A DNA stretch of 64,000 bases, from assembly GCA_037043455.1 (NCBI GenBank), contig JAWPHD010010270.1, positions 31,453-95,452 of the forward strand. The letters run 5' to 3'. Under the pieces are notes generated by a model. The model was not told where the DNA came from. It saw only the letters and a program-made list of their open reading frames with translations, and did no database searches. Below are positions 1 to 9,897 of the stretch, in pieces (the first letter of the stretch is position 1; every line of letters begins with the position of its first letter). This DNA is from Cyrtodaria siliqua (lineage: Eukaryota; Mollusca; Bivalvia; Adapedonta; Hiatellidae). The position numbers and the translations under genes were made by a program.

Positions 1-307
1 ACGATGGATCCACTGTTTATAATATGCGATGTACAGTGCCGTATCCCAGGTCAAACATCTCGCAAAGCCGTCTGATTGTCAACTGTCTATCGTCGTCAAG
101 CGCGTCGCGGATTGACGTCACCATCGTCACGCCATATTTTCGTTTTCTTCCTCGCCCTTCTTGTTCTTCAGTGCTTTCTATGCCTTCCGAAAATCTCTTA
201 TGCCACTTGAAAACAAGCGCTCTACTCACAGAATCTTTTCTCGTTTTCCCCAGATCCTTACAGAACTTAATTATTGTCCGAAATTCGAGTCGGTCCGACG
301 ACGACAT
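1..307 (-). pseudogene. Mariner-type transposase, N-terminal fragment (decayed)
   Basis: Reading leftward from an ATG at 307, the frame begins MSSSDRLEF and encodes two helix-turn-helix-like segments. The first includes SRALVFKWHKRFSEG and the second ends LGYGTVHRIL. A basic GRGRKRKYG linker replaces the usual GRP-type linker. This is the DNA-binding part of a mariner-family transposase, which binds the element's inverted repeats. Compared with typical mariner N-termini, the stretch between GKT and SRALVF is too short, which suggests an internal deletion of very roughly 20 residues. A TAA at 17-19 interrupts the frame right after HRIL. The catalytic DDE/D domain would lie left of base 1 and is not seen. 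No convincing terminal inverted repeat was found in the 400 bases beyond the start codon. The copy is almost certainly inactive. Family assignment is fairly sure; subfamily is not. Confidence 0.8.
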
Positions 308-1040
308 TTTGTCTTAATTTACGTTGGTGTCACAGCGATTTGAATGTTGTTTATTTCAATATCCAATGTCCAAATGACGTCAAATTTGGATATGACGTCG
401 CTCTATATCTGTGGTACAACGTCGCAAAATTTGGCTAGTTTACGCAAAATATCTTGCAATTTATTAATAGTTTATTAACCTGTCATATAACATAAAACCG
501 CGTGCCCCGGGTGACCGTCACCTTGGTTACTTTAGCGAATGGTTTAGGCACAAAATAAAGTATATGCCTAATTTTGTATATTGATCGTATTATATAATAA
601 TTCCGATTTATTTACATATATATTTCATTATAATAGCTACATCTATGTGCAAGCAGTATCAAAAGTCTACGTTATTTTGGATCCTCCCTCGTAGCACAAT
701 TTGAATCAAGTCATGAGATCACATGACCATACACTGCCCTAAATTATTTCATGTAAAATATAAATAGTGCTATTATTTCAGCAAGAAATTTAGACAATAA
801 AAAAGTAATCCTTAGTAAAATTTTGAATAGTATACAATATATATCCACCCCAAGGGAAAATCCAATTTGTTGGGGAGGGAGGAGGTTGTAAACTTCTCCA
901 GTAAAAGTCTCTGCACACTTGTGGTATATACAAACACCCACTAGTGATTTAATGGCGTCTCCCCATCATTCTGTTTGAAGGATTTGACTTGAGTTTTGTG
1001 GCGCAACAACATAAAAAGGTCATAATTTTTATGGCGACAA
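308..1040. other. AT-rich intergenic sequence, nothing recognised
   Basis: No coding exon, RNA or clear repeat was recognised here. The first 120 bases are probably the 5' untranslated end of the mariner copy. Confidence 0.4.
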
Positions 1041-1044
1041 CAGG

Positions 1045-1335
1045 AATGGCCATTTTAGGCCCACACTCCATCTACAATAAAATAAAAATAAGCACAGTAG
1101 GCCTAACATCTTCTCAACTGCAGTGTTGATACAAATTATGTTGTAGACTCTCCAATTTTTTTTACTGGAGCCACCATTTTTTTTTCTGCCACCATTCGAG
1201 TGGCCTCTGAACAATCCGGGGGTCATGATGAAGATTGTTAATCACAATGAAATAAATGAACATATATTTGTGGAAATTTTACCCCGTCTTATTCTTGCAC
1301 AGGAACCATACGGGCATTGTCTGAAGGAATATTGA
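1045..1335 (-). repeat. Dispersed repeat, copy 1 (matches 9483-9765)
   Basis: The blocks 'cttctcaactgcag', 'gtagactctccaattt', 'ctggagccaccattt', 'ctgccaccattcgagtgg' and 'gggggtcatgatgaag' occur in the same order and spacing as near matches at 9483-9765. At that second site the left end carries an attgaattgga-type tail like the SINE at 26758, so this may be an old SINE-related element in minus orientation. The 65-codon ORF inside is spurious. Confidence 0.55.
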
Positions 1336-1578
1336 CTCCTGCACCCTTAGCCCGTCTGCACCTTCATCCATTTCTTAGAAAATTGTCGTCTGCACTAGTT
1401 TTCTCCATATTACCTGTTTGACACTTACTTTTTTACTGGGATTTCACACGTACCCAGATTATGCCTCACAATAAAATTGGAAAGGTTTTATAGTTTAACC
1501 ATTGTCCATCCAACGTCCACCCGCGTGACCGTACTACCACACACAACAGTTTTTCATCGAGTTTTGTCCATTTTTCAG

Positions 1579-1656
1579 ACACCGGAAGCCATAGACCTTT
1601 CAAACTTCACACATGTTTACATCTATAATTATGACAGCAGTATGTTCCTAACAAAA
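1579..1656 (+). CDS. COMMD6: Candidate internal exon, possibly an upstream COMMD6 exon
   Basis: This segment has a strong acceptor (a tccatttttcag tract ending at 1578) and a strong donor (ACAAAA|GTAAGT at 1657). Its 26 codons are open: TPEAIDLSNFTHVYIYNYD...MFLTK, phase 0 at both ends. Phase 0 allows direct in-frame joining to the exon at 4847. The position also fits the linker between the helical N-terminal domain and the COMM domain. The segment itself shows no motif that I recognise as diagnostic, and no earlier exon was found. The splice sites are seen directly; the gene assignment is inference. Confidence 0.4.
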
Positions 1657-1989
1657 GTAAGTCAATATGAATGAACTTGATATACTTTTGGAACATAGTT
1701 AAAGTTTACATTGAAGTGTTATTTTATGTGACCGACAGTGCTTAAACAGGGTATCGTGCCCCATGGACACATTTTCTAGTTTTTGATTGTATATTATAGT
1801 GATTTTATTTTACTTGAAAAAAATCAATATGTTTACATTTTAGGGCTGCAGCCACACAAAAGCTGTCGAGTGAGCTGTTTTCACAAGAATTGGCATCAAG
1901 TATGGTATTTACAGAACCCACCCAGTCCGTTTTGTGTAGCACCTGGTCGACGCAGGTACCCATGTATTCACTTGCAATTTGGCAATCCA

Positions 1990-2135
1990 TCTTTCCCATT
2001 ATCCATTTGTCCGTCTGTCTACCAGTAATCAAGCAATCCATCTGTCCAAACAATCCATCCATCCACATCCATCCGACCGTCCGTCCACAATCATCCATCC
2101 ACAACCAGCCATCCATCCACAACCATCCATACATG
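1990..2135. repeat. CCAT/CATC-type microsatellite
   Basis: Imperfect runs of ccatccatc and related tetramers, densest at 2035-2130. Overlapping ORFs on both strands here are products of the repeat. Confidence 0.8.
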
Positions 2136-2224
2136 TAAGCTATCCATATAGCTATATTTGAAATTAGCTCGACTTTTTCAAAGAAAACAAAAGAACTATC
2201 GTTATCACTTGATCGTCGCCTGTC

Positions 2225-2745
2225 CATGTCCGGTTTAAAGTTTGTATGTTAGCTTGTATCTCCAAAACTACTTTACCTAATGGATTGAAACTTTACACAT
2301 GTATTCAGCATCATTAAACAACATCATACAGCCAGGTTCTATAACTCATGCTTTTATTTATCAAAATTATGGCCCCTTTTATGGTTAGAACAATTGGTTA
2401 CAGTTTGTATGTAAGCTTTTGGTTAAAGTTTGTATGTAAGCTTGTATCTCCGAAACTACCGGGTACTTCAAATAATGGATTGAAACTTCACACATGTATT
2501 TGACATCATTAGACAACATCATACAGCCAAGTTCTATAACTCATACTTTTATATTAACAAAATTACGGGTCATTTATACTTATTACGGGTCATTTATACT
2601 TAGAAATATAGGTTAAAGTTTGTATATCCTGTCTGTTTATATAAAGGTAAAGGATGGTTAATTCATTGATAGAGACGTAAACCTGTCAGTGTGGTAAGTT
2701 TGTATCTCTGAAAATACTTTATATAATGGATTAAAACTTCATAAA
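2225..2745. repeat. Tandem repeat, about 170-bp monomers, 2-3 degenerate copies
   Basis: A monomer starting 'ggtttaaagtttgtatg' and containing 'agcttgtatctcc', 'aatggattgaaact', 'cacacatgtatt', 'caacatcatacagcca' and 'ttctataactcat' recurs near 2231 and 2402. A shorter third copy lies near 2690. Confidence 0.7.
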
Positions 2746-3191
2746 AAACATAAAAAAAAGTATGAAATTACCAATTAAAAACGTGAAATAGTTTATAGAT
2801 ATAGATGGTACATTAACAGTTTCCTATACAACGCAATAATTACAAATTATAATTTACAACAAGTCTTAAAAGTCCGTAGAGAAATCCCCAAGTTATAAAT
2901 AGCCGTCACGTGGAGCAAATCGGCGATATCTACACATAACTCTCGCTTTGCAATACATTGCGATTTATTTTACCGCCAAGTTTAAAAAAGCTATCCCTGG
3001 CGCATCACCATAGTTAGGAAATACCTTCTTTGGGTCGTTTATTTTATATGTTCAGCGTAATTTCTTTTGGTGTGTTATGGCTCATTCAGTTTGTTTTATC
3101 AGTTAAATTCATAAATAATATCATGAATATATTTGAACAATTCTAAAAATAATACTTATCCTGATGTACTTCCTTTAAAGCAGATGGTCCC

Positions 3192-3709
3192 TTAAAGGTG
3201 TTGATGCACTATTTTCAAACATTATTTATTTAATAGGGCTCTGAAACACTTGAAAATAACTGAAAGAATTATCAAAATGCCATGAAAAACAAAGGAGATA
3301 TGACCTATTGAAAATTTGCAAAGAACACAAATGGAGTCGGCCATCTTTGAACGATGACGTCATCGCGCCATTTTACCATATATGGCATATTGACAAAATA
3401 CATTTTAAAGTAAAGAAAATCACTAAAAATATTAAAAATGAATATACAAATGTAAAATGTATAAATTGTATGGTTATTTTTCATTTGCATTGATTTTCTT
3501 TGCTTTAAAATACATTTTGTCAATATGCCATATATGGTAAAAAGGCGCGATGATGTCATCGTTCCAAGATGGCAGCCTCCATTTATGTTTTTTTGCAACT
3601 TTTCAATAGGTCCTATCTCCTTTATTTTTCATAGCATTTTGATAATTATTTCAGCTTTTTTTAAGTTCTTCAGAGCCCTAATTTGAAAATAGTGCATCAA
3701 CCCCTTTAA
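3192..3709. mobile_element. TTAA-flanked long-palindrome MITE
   Basis: Both ends carry TTAA (3192-3195 and 3706-3709). Inside them lie inverted termini AGGTGTTGATGCAC and GTGCATCAACCCCT. The arms pair along most of the length: left-arm blocks such as 'gatgacgtcatcgcgcc', 'ccatatatggcatattgac' and 'aaaatacattttaaag' reappear reverse-complemented in the right arm. Only a short AT-rich centre near 3440-3460 is unpaired. TTAA target duplication is typical of the piggyBac superfamily. There is no transposase; the mirror-image ORFs within are artefacts. A solo end of the same family lies at 57246. Confidence 0.8.
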
Positions 3710-3834
3710 TAGAGGTGGTCTCTTCAGCACGTTTGACTGTATTGTTATTTTTAAGCGCCTCAAAAAAAGTTTGAACATATACGTATAAACATATAGTCGC
3801 CGCTTTGTCCGTCCGTCCTTTATTCCGTCCGTCC

Positions 3835-3959
3835 CACTTTTCTTGTCCAGAGCATAACGTCAAAACTACCTGCGAGACTGGAATGAAATTTCACACAATG
3901 ATAGAGGGCAATGAGAAGAATTTCAGAGCGCAGTAACCATAACTCTATCTTCATTCCAT
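3835..3959. repeat. Tandem repeat monomer split by a MITE insertion (left part)
   Basis: The blocks 'gtccagagcataacgtcaaaact', 'gagggcaatgagaa' and 'cataactctatcttc' match the next monomer at 4498-4650. The MITE at 3964-4473 interrupts this monomer. The right part (agttattgcccttt) resumes at 4478. Confidence 0.65.
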
Positions 3960-4477
3960 TTAAAGGGACACTGTCCGTAACTAAGCAAATATTGAGCATA
4001 ACCAAATAACCATCTGACTTTTATTCATTGAAATGTATACATGAAAACATGAGCATTGACCCTAAGAAGTCTGTAGTAATACATTCGTGAGTTTGAAAAA
4101 AATAAGCTTTTAATTATTATTTGTAAATAAAGTGGGACCCACCATATTTACCTTTTCTGCGATCACGTGACTTCCATTAGCGCATTAGGTTTTGACCATA
4201 GTATGTATTGCGTAATATGTATAGCCAGGTTAGGTCAGGTAGGAGCGATGTCGGCTACTTCACGCTCACGCTCTCTATTATTATCGCGAGTAGTTTTAGT
4301 TTGGGCTGCGAGTTCAAACACCCGAACCGGTTATTCTTTTTTTTGTACCGCGATTAAATTCCGTCAAACAATCTTGCTTTTAATTAGTAAATATTCAATA
4401 ATGTTTAGTGTGTAATGTGTGCGAACATAATTAGTGCGTGTTTTATAAGCTAAAAGTTACGGACATTGTCCCTTTAA
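3960..4477 (+). mobile_element. TTAA MITE, 'AGGGACACTGTCCG' family, copy A, with tRNA-like core
   Basis: TTAA lies at both borders (3960-3963, 4474-4477). The termini AGGGACACTGTCCGTAA and TTACGGACATTGTCCCT are inverted repeats. The body matches copy B (49968-50469) in the opposite orientation, including 'aagtgggaccca', 'gaaatgtatacatgaaaaca' and 'taaatattcaataatgttta'. The interior holds a tRNA-like segment: an A-box-like stretch near 4216-4240 and a B-box-like 'gcgagttcaaacacc' near 4310. A non-autonomous piggyBac-type element is the best reading. Confidence 0.8.
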
Positions 4478-4846
4478 AGTTATTGCCCTTTGTAATTGTA
4501 TACTTATAACCCTTGTCCAAAGTATAACTTCAAAACTCGTAATGAAACTGCAATGAAACTTCACTGAATGTTAGAGGGCAATAGGAGAAAGTGCAGAGTG
4601 CAAGAACCCTAACTTTATCTTCGTAGAGTTATTGCCGTTTGTAAATGTCCATGCTGATCTCTTACACCTAAGTTGCATCTGTTAGTCCTTTCCCCGAATC
4701 TAGTTTCAAAGAAAGCAGTATGCATACTGAAGTTTACCTCTGAATGATATTCATGATCATGGAATGAAATTATACAAATAATCTACCTGTCCTTGGGGGC
4801 CGATCATTGGACATTTCTGACATCCTGGTATTACTCGACATTTCAG

Positions 4847-4900
4847 GGGAAGATACTGGTATCATCCGGTTTGATGGAGCATACTCTAGGTGTAGGACAG
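4847..4900 (+). CDS. COMMD6: COMMD6 exon immediately upstream of the COMM domain
   Basis: The acceptor is ...cgacatttcag|GGGAAG and the donor ACAG|GTTAGT. The 18 codons read GKILVSSGLMEHTLGVGQ, phase 0 at both ends, and join directly to LIDIQWK in the next exon. The resulting VGQLIDIQWK resembles the conserved entry of the COMM domain in COMMD6 proteins, where a VGQLVDxQWK-like sequence is typical. The last 31 coding bases together with the donor and following intron are tandemly duplicated just downstream (4944-5017). Confidence comes from phase, splice signals and fit to the family. Confidence 0.65.
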
Positions 4901-5017
4901 GTTAGTTCATTTATTTAGGTTCCTAAAGATGTCATGCATTATTTTTGATGGAGCATACTCTAGGTGTAGGACAGGTTAGTTCATTTATTTATGTTCCTAA
5001 AGATGTCATGCATTATT
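4870..5017 (+). repeat. 74-bp tandem duplication carrying an exon end and splice donor
   Basis: The block starting 'tttgatggagcatactc' at 4870 repeats at 4944 with a period of 74 bases. The duplicated unit holds the 3' end of the COMMD6 exon, its CAG|GTTAGT donor and about 40 intron bases. The second donor is at 4975. Its use would add 74 bases, not a multiple of three, and shift the frame. Confidence 0.85.
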
Positions 5018-5695
5018 TTTTTATCTGAAAAAGGCTCCTACTTTATATTGATTTTATTTATTTTATATTGAAGCAAGTTCAGTCAGTTGATTCACAGCCA
5101 GCCTCTAGGGAGAGTTCAATTATATTTACTGAATTAATTTCACAAAATAAATATAATTAAGGAATCATAGATTCTGTTGATATGTTCCATTTCATATGTT
5201 ATTCGTTGCTGTAACGGCAGCGACTCTTATATGGTTTTCAATAGTTGCACATGGTAAGGTAGCAGTGAACAGTTTCTTTGAGTTTTTTGCTTTGATAGCG
5301 CAATCTTATAATTACACATGGTAGCAGTGAACAGTTTATTTGTGCTACAAGTTGAATATATAATCAATATGTAATGCAAGTCAAGGATTTGACCAGAACA
5401 AAGCGAGGTCATCCAACTTGATTCAAAATGTTTGGTAGGAAGAACTGATGGTAAAAATTGGGAAGAAAGTGTCTGGTAAGAAAAACGGTCGTGGCATGTT
5501 TTTGTCTTCACGACATCTTTTTTCTTTTTTAATATTGTTTTAAAACATACATGTGACTTGATCTGTTTCTATGTTAAACTGTGTTCCCAGTTCCTACCCA
5601 GATATAATGCTATTTTCTCTCGGCAGTAAAACCTTGCTTGTTATCCTATTATAAAGATTCATAGTTCAAGAGTGTCTATGACATATTTTAATGTT

Positions 5696-5998
5696 TTAAA
5701 AGGGACACATGGCAATATTTAAAGTATTTATTGAGCAATATAAATAAGTACATAACTTGGTTGTGATTCAATGTTTAAAGTTTCTTGCAGTTAAGAAATA
5801 TCAAGGAAATAAAAATTGGAATATATTATACATATTATTTCTTTATTATTTTACCATACATTGTACTAAATTATTGATGCATTAAACTAACAAAACAATC
5901 AAATATTTGTTTTGGAAAATATATAATAAAAACTAGTGTGTGTCGTCGGATTTTTTAAAATTATTTTATTCAATTAAAATTGCAGTGTGTCTCTTTAA
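5696..5998. mobile_element. TTAA MITE, 'AGGGACACATGGC' subfamily, copy D
   Basis: TTAA occurs at 5696-5699 and 5995-5998. The termini read AAGGGACACATGGCAATATT and, at the right, TTGCAGTGTGTCTCT. The left terminus matches the element at 9902. It is inserted in the COMMD6 intron just upstream of the COMM-domain exon. Confidence 0.65.
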
Positions 5999-6078
5999 AA
6001 GTTAAAAATTATTTACATTGTTGGCTAGTTTCTTATTTAAGCACATTTATGATCAGCCATGCTTGTATCCATCCACAG

Positions 6079-6231
6079 CTTATAGACATACAGTGGAAAG
6101 TAGGCATGGCCACGAGTTCAGACTCGTGTAAAAACCTGAACTCTCCGTTTGTGGCCTTGAACCTGACAGTGGCTGACATGACGGGTAGTCTCAAAACTCA
6201 TAACCTCGAGCTGACCATGGTCCAGTTTAGA
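6079..6231 (+). CDS. COMMD6: COMMD6, COMM domain exon
   Basis: The acceptor is ...tatccatccacag|CTTATAGAC and the donor TTTAGA|GTGAGA. The 51 codons read from LIDIQWKVGMATSSDSC through VADMTGSLKT to LTMVQFR. This is the COMM domain of COMMD6: the QWK-G-A-SSD-C core, the VAD-G-KT strand pair and the E-T--QF strand all match the human protein as I know the family. COMMD6 is a small subunit of the COMMD ring in the Commander (CCC/retriever) complex. That complex supports endosomal recycling of membrane proteins and has reported NF-kB roles. COMM domains dimerise by strand exchange. Human COMMD6 is very short and lacks most of the N-terminal helical domain; invertebrate copies are usually longer, so 5' exons should lie upstream. 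Confidence 0.93.
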
Positions 6232-6484
6232 GTGAGACTCGAGTTTATACATATTTATTATTGTAAAATAAATGAGTAGATTTCATGATTATGAGGTTAT
6301 TGTATAATGATCTTATAGCTAAATAATGTTAATTTTACTTTTAAACTTTCTTACTAAAAGAAATACAAGACATTTTTTACACTCTGTTTCTATTTGTATT
6401 GTTATTTCTAATAAAACATAATAACAGCCTGTAATGAACAATTTTTAAGCCAGTGATTATGTAGGCCTGACTTTTCCTTTTCAG

Positions 6485-6535
6485 AATTTCACCAATCAGT
6501 TAAAGGAGATATCCAGAGTTCTGGAGACAGTTTGA
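6485..6535 (+). CDS. COMMD6: COMMD6, terminal coding exon
   Basis: The acceptor is a strong polypyrimidine tract, gacttttccttttcag|AATTTC. Sixteen codons read NFTNQLKEISRVLETV and end at TGA (6533-6535). Joined to the previous exon this gives QFRNFTNQLKEISRVLETV, closely matching the COMMD6 C-terminus, which ends in an I-E-TV pattern. Exon phases are 0/0. Downstream AATAAA signals occur at 6688-6693 and 6740-6745. The first overlaps a dispersed 'cagtcaaacctg' repeat, so part of the 3' UTR may be repeat-derived. Confidence 0.93.
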   Translation, partial: NFTNQLKEISRVLETV

Positions 6536-6652
6536 CCGTCCTTCAACTGCCATGTGTCCAGCATGTGTAAACATTATGTTTATAGGTCCTCTGCATTTAA
6601 AGACGCACTATTATACGTGTCTAGAGGGACTGCAACTTTTATGTATCTGAAC

Positions 6653-6745
6653 AGTCAAACCTGTGTTACGAGACCACCTAATGGAAGAATAAAGTATGTC
6701 ATTTTAAGGCAGGTCATCTTTTAATACTGATATTTAAGCAATAAA
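6653..6745 (+). terminator. Probable COMMD6 polyadenylation region
   Basis: Two AATAAA hexamers lie at 6688-6693 and 6740-6745, about 150-210 bases past the stop codon. The first lies within sequence resembling the 'cagtcaaacctg...agaccacct' repeat also seen at 53616. Confidence 0.5.
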
Positions 6746-6749
6746 GAGT

Positions 6750-9480
6750 TTTTAATAGCATCTGTTTAATTATGAAAATAATGACCGCTAAAGCCTTTAT
6801 AAAAGAGTTAGGAGAAGATTGGGAAATGGCCGTGCTTAAACCATTACAGCACACCGCAACAAGGCATTTCAGTTTGATTTGTTAGAAAATGGAAAAGTGT
6901 GCCAATGGAAGAGAGAGCAGCATTGTCTGTGTGATATCAAAGATAAAAGGTGCAGGTAATCTTAGACTCAGAAATAGAAGGAAGAATGTTACTGCATTGT
7001 AGTGTGAACAGGGTTTTATGTAATAGACATGGAACTTTGTGTTTCATGTCTGTCCATCAGATGTGGTATATTTATCTGAAAACTTAACATGTTTTGAAAG
7101 TTTTCAGATGTGGAAAACAAAACTAAATGTATCAGTGGAAATGTTGATTTAAGTCACGTTAACATTTCTAGACGAAAACTATTGTGTATATAGTATATAA
7201 GACTAATTAAAGCAGGGTCCCAATGATCAGTACATGAAAAATGCTTATTAATAAATGCAGACAATTCTCAAAGTTTTTGCATCTGTGTGATCAAGATCGA
7301 TTCTGGATTTTGGCACCAAACCATTTTGACACCTAGACGAATCGGCACCTAGATGTTTGGGGATCAAACCATTTCGGCATCTATTTTAATTTTTACTCTA
7401 GGCGCTTCGGCACCCATTTATATTTGAGTATTATAATGAAGTAAAGAAGTAAAGAAATTAAATATTTTCTATAAGATCCCTTGTAATTCATTTACAATGC
7501 AAAGTTGATTGCCTTAACGGCAACTCCGAAGCGGTTTTGAGTCTGAATACAACTAAAACATGAACATAAATAGGGCCCATATGATAATCACTTGTAAAAT
7601 TGAAGTACATATGACTTTTATATTATATTGTAGCATGGTCACTGAAATTCCCTTTGTAATAGCTCAGGGGTAAATCGTTTAATTGAAAATACTTGAATAT
7701 GTTCCCTTTAACATGTATAATAATGTATACCGGTACCTAAGACCAAATAAAAACTTATCTGTATTCATACAGTATCTTTTAATTCTTCACTTTAACTTCC
7801 TGCCATCTCCATGAACAAAGCCTCCACAAACTAACATATTATTAAAAATCGTCTACATATAACGCATGCATTATACTTTTCTTGTTTGCACTTTAAGAGG
7901 AGTGGGTGAAAGGTGAAAGCTTGAGTTTTACAGGGTATAATACAAAATATAAAAAATATTACATAATAGTTACATGTATACTATACGTAACCCTTCATTT
8001 CAGATTTTAATTTGATGTTGCGGGGTATGTGCGTTCAACAGGCTATTGCTCCGTATCCCTAAAACTCTAAAAAAAAAATATCTTTACATCCCCTTAAAAA
8101 AGATTTAGATGGTCTTTTGAATATTGTTGTTATAATATATTTTAAAAACAAGGCAAACAAATTGTTTTATATAGAGTTAGTTGGGAATTCAAATAGTGTT
8201 TTATAAAAGAGACAGATTTAACATTATTACTCCATCCAGAGAACAAGAAAAAAACTGAGTTACTTAAATTCTTGATTGTAAAATATTTTTTATATATATT
8301 TTATTTCATGTACCTTTGTCTGGATCGTGTGTGTGTGTGTAGTTCTAAGGTTTATAGTCCCTCCGCCAACAAACTCAGTGCACCTTAGGGTGCACCGAGA
8401 TGGGTACAATAGAATCTGGATCAATGCAGCTTAAGGATTAAAATGCGTTGACCACATTTAACCGGTCTAAATGAAAGCAATTATTTTTATTTTTTCATAT
8501 TTATTCCTGATAGACTTTACCTAAATACTGATTTTGCATAATAATACACAAATTTATACAATCAGATCTGATTAATGACTGGTCAGCTTCTTATTTTGTT
8601 GACTGGTCACTTGTGGCTAGTTTTTCTCCAATGATTGCATTGCTTTTAAGGGAGATAATCTGAATTTGAGATGTATGTTTTCTAAAAATTAGTTTAAGAT
8701 TTACTTCCCTTACATTATTTGTTCACTTGTGCTTGTATACTTTTTGCCAATTTAATTCAAATGAAAATTAATCCTTGTTTATAATTATGTACATTGTAAC
8801 ATGGAATTATAATTTATTTGCATGGTAGGCCATTGCAGAACTTTTTTTATTCGCATGACTTTATTTATCGTATTTGAAAATGTATCCACATTGCTTACAC
8901 CTAATAAACAACAGTTGGTAAGGTCTTATTTAAAACTATTTACTGTATTTTAAAATTGCGCACTTAAAACTTTAGAAGTGTATAATTAAGGGAAAAACAA
9001 CTTGTTATTTACAAACGGACAAATTGTATTTAACAACCTCTGTGTATCCGAGTTAACGAGCCTTCCGCAGGATGACCCGTGGTTTATTGCCAGTGCTCTA
9101 CGGGCATATTCATTAAATTGAAATGAAATGTTTGTTTCATAATTAAACCAATGATTTAAATGCACTTAGAGGGCTTACCTAACCAAGTGAAGCAGTTTAT
9201 TCCCAGTAATTTTAATGTGCAGGAATTTGAATGGGCATTAAATAATCCTGATTAAACTGAACTGAAATGTTAATTGTCAAAATGACTAAAGGTACTATGA
9301 GCTGGCAGTTATGTTATTATTTTTTTGCTTTAAATTGATGTTAATTCCATTTAAACTGTGTTGATGTTTTGCTAATTGATGGTTCTATTCAATAATATAT
9401 TCATAAACGCAGGAAAACTGAAAAGTAAACCCCAACTTGTATTACCTTTACTTAAATATATGCAGGCAGGTATAAATTGA
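6750..9480. other. Intergenic AT-rich DNA with minor repeats
   Basis: No coding exon was recognised. Short repeated phrases of the 'ttcggcacc' / 'aaaccatttcggcat' type lie at 7308-7425. A (GT)n run lies at 8325-8340. The phrase 'tagtccctccgcca' at 8355 recurs near 31550, marking another dispersed repeat. Confidence 0.45.
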
Positions 9481-9482
9481 AT

Positions 9483-9765
9483 TGAATTGGAGTTTTAAGG
9501 CACACCAACACATGAAAGGTTACATGGCACCTAACAGGAACGAACATGCCTAGAACCTTCTCACCTGCAGAACTGTAGAGTTGCTGCAAATTCTATTGTA
9601 AACACTCCATTTACGCTGGAGTAACATTTATTGTTTTTCTGCCACTGCTCTAGTGATTTGAAACAATGCAGGGGTCATGATGAAGACCAATGGGATCTGC
9701 AGTGGCCCTATTCTTTGCCCCGGAACAAACGGGCCCCCGGAACCACACCGGGTGAGGTTTAAAAG
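9483..9765 (-). repeat. Dispersed repeat, copy 2 (matches 1045-1335), SINE-like tail
   Basis: This copy shares ordered blocks with 1045-1335, including 'ctgccactgctctagtg' and 'caggggtcatgatgaagac'. Its left end 'attgaattggagttttaagg' resembles the reverse-oriented tail of the tRNA-derived SINE at 26758. Confidence 0.55.
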
Positions 9766-9897
9766 CGGAACTAATACTGCAATAGTAAGTCACAGTACTG
9801 ATTTTAATGCTTGATAAACATTTCAAAATTGATGTGTGTCCCTTTTAAGTGGCTTGTGAATTAGTTTAATTTACTTCCATGGTTTTTAGTACTGTGC

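Noticed and set aside
1..450. Complete mariner element
   Set aside because: No matching inverted repeat was found on the right, and the transposase is stopped at 17-19 and deleted internally.
3305..3598. 97-codon ORF and its mirror at 3308-3493
   Set aside because: Both lie in the arms of a palindromic MITE and are mirror images.
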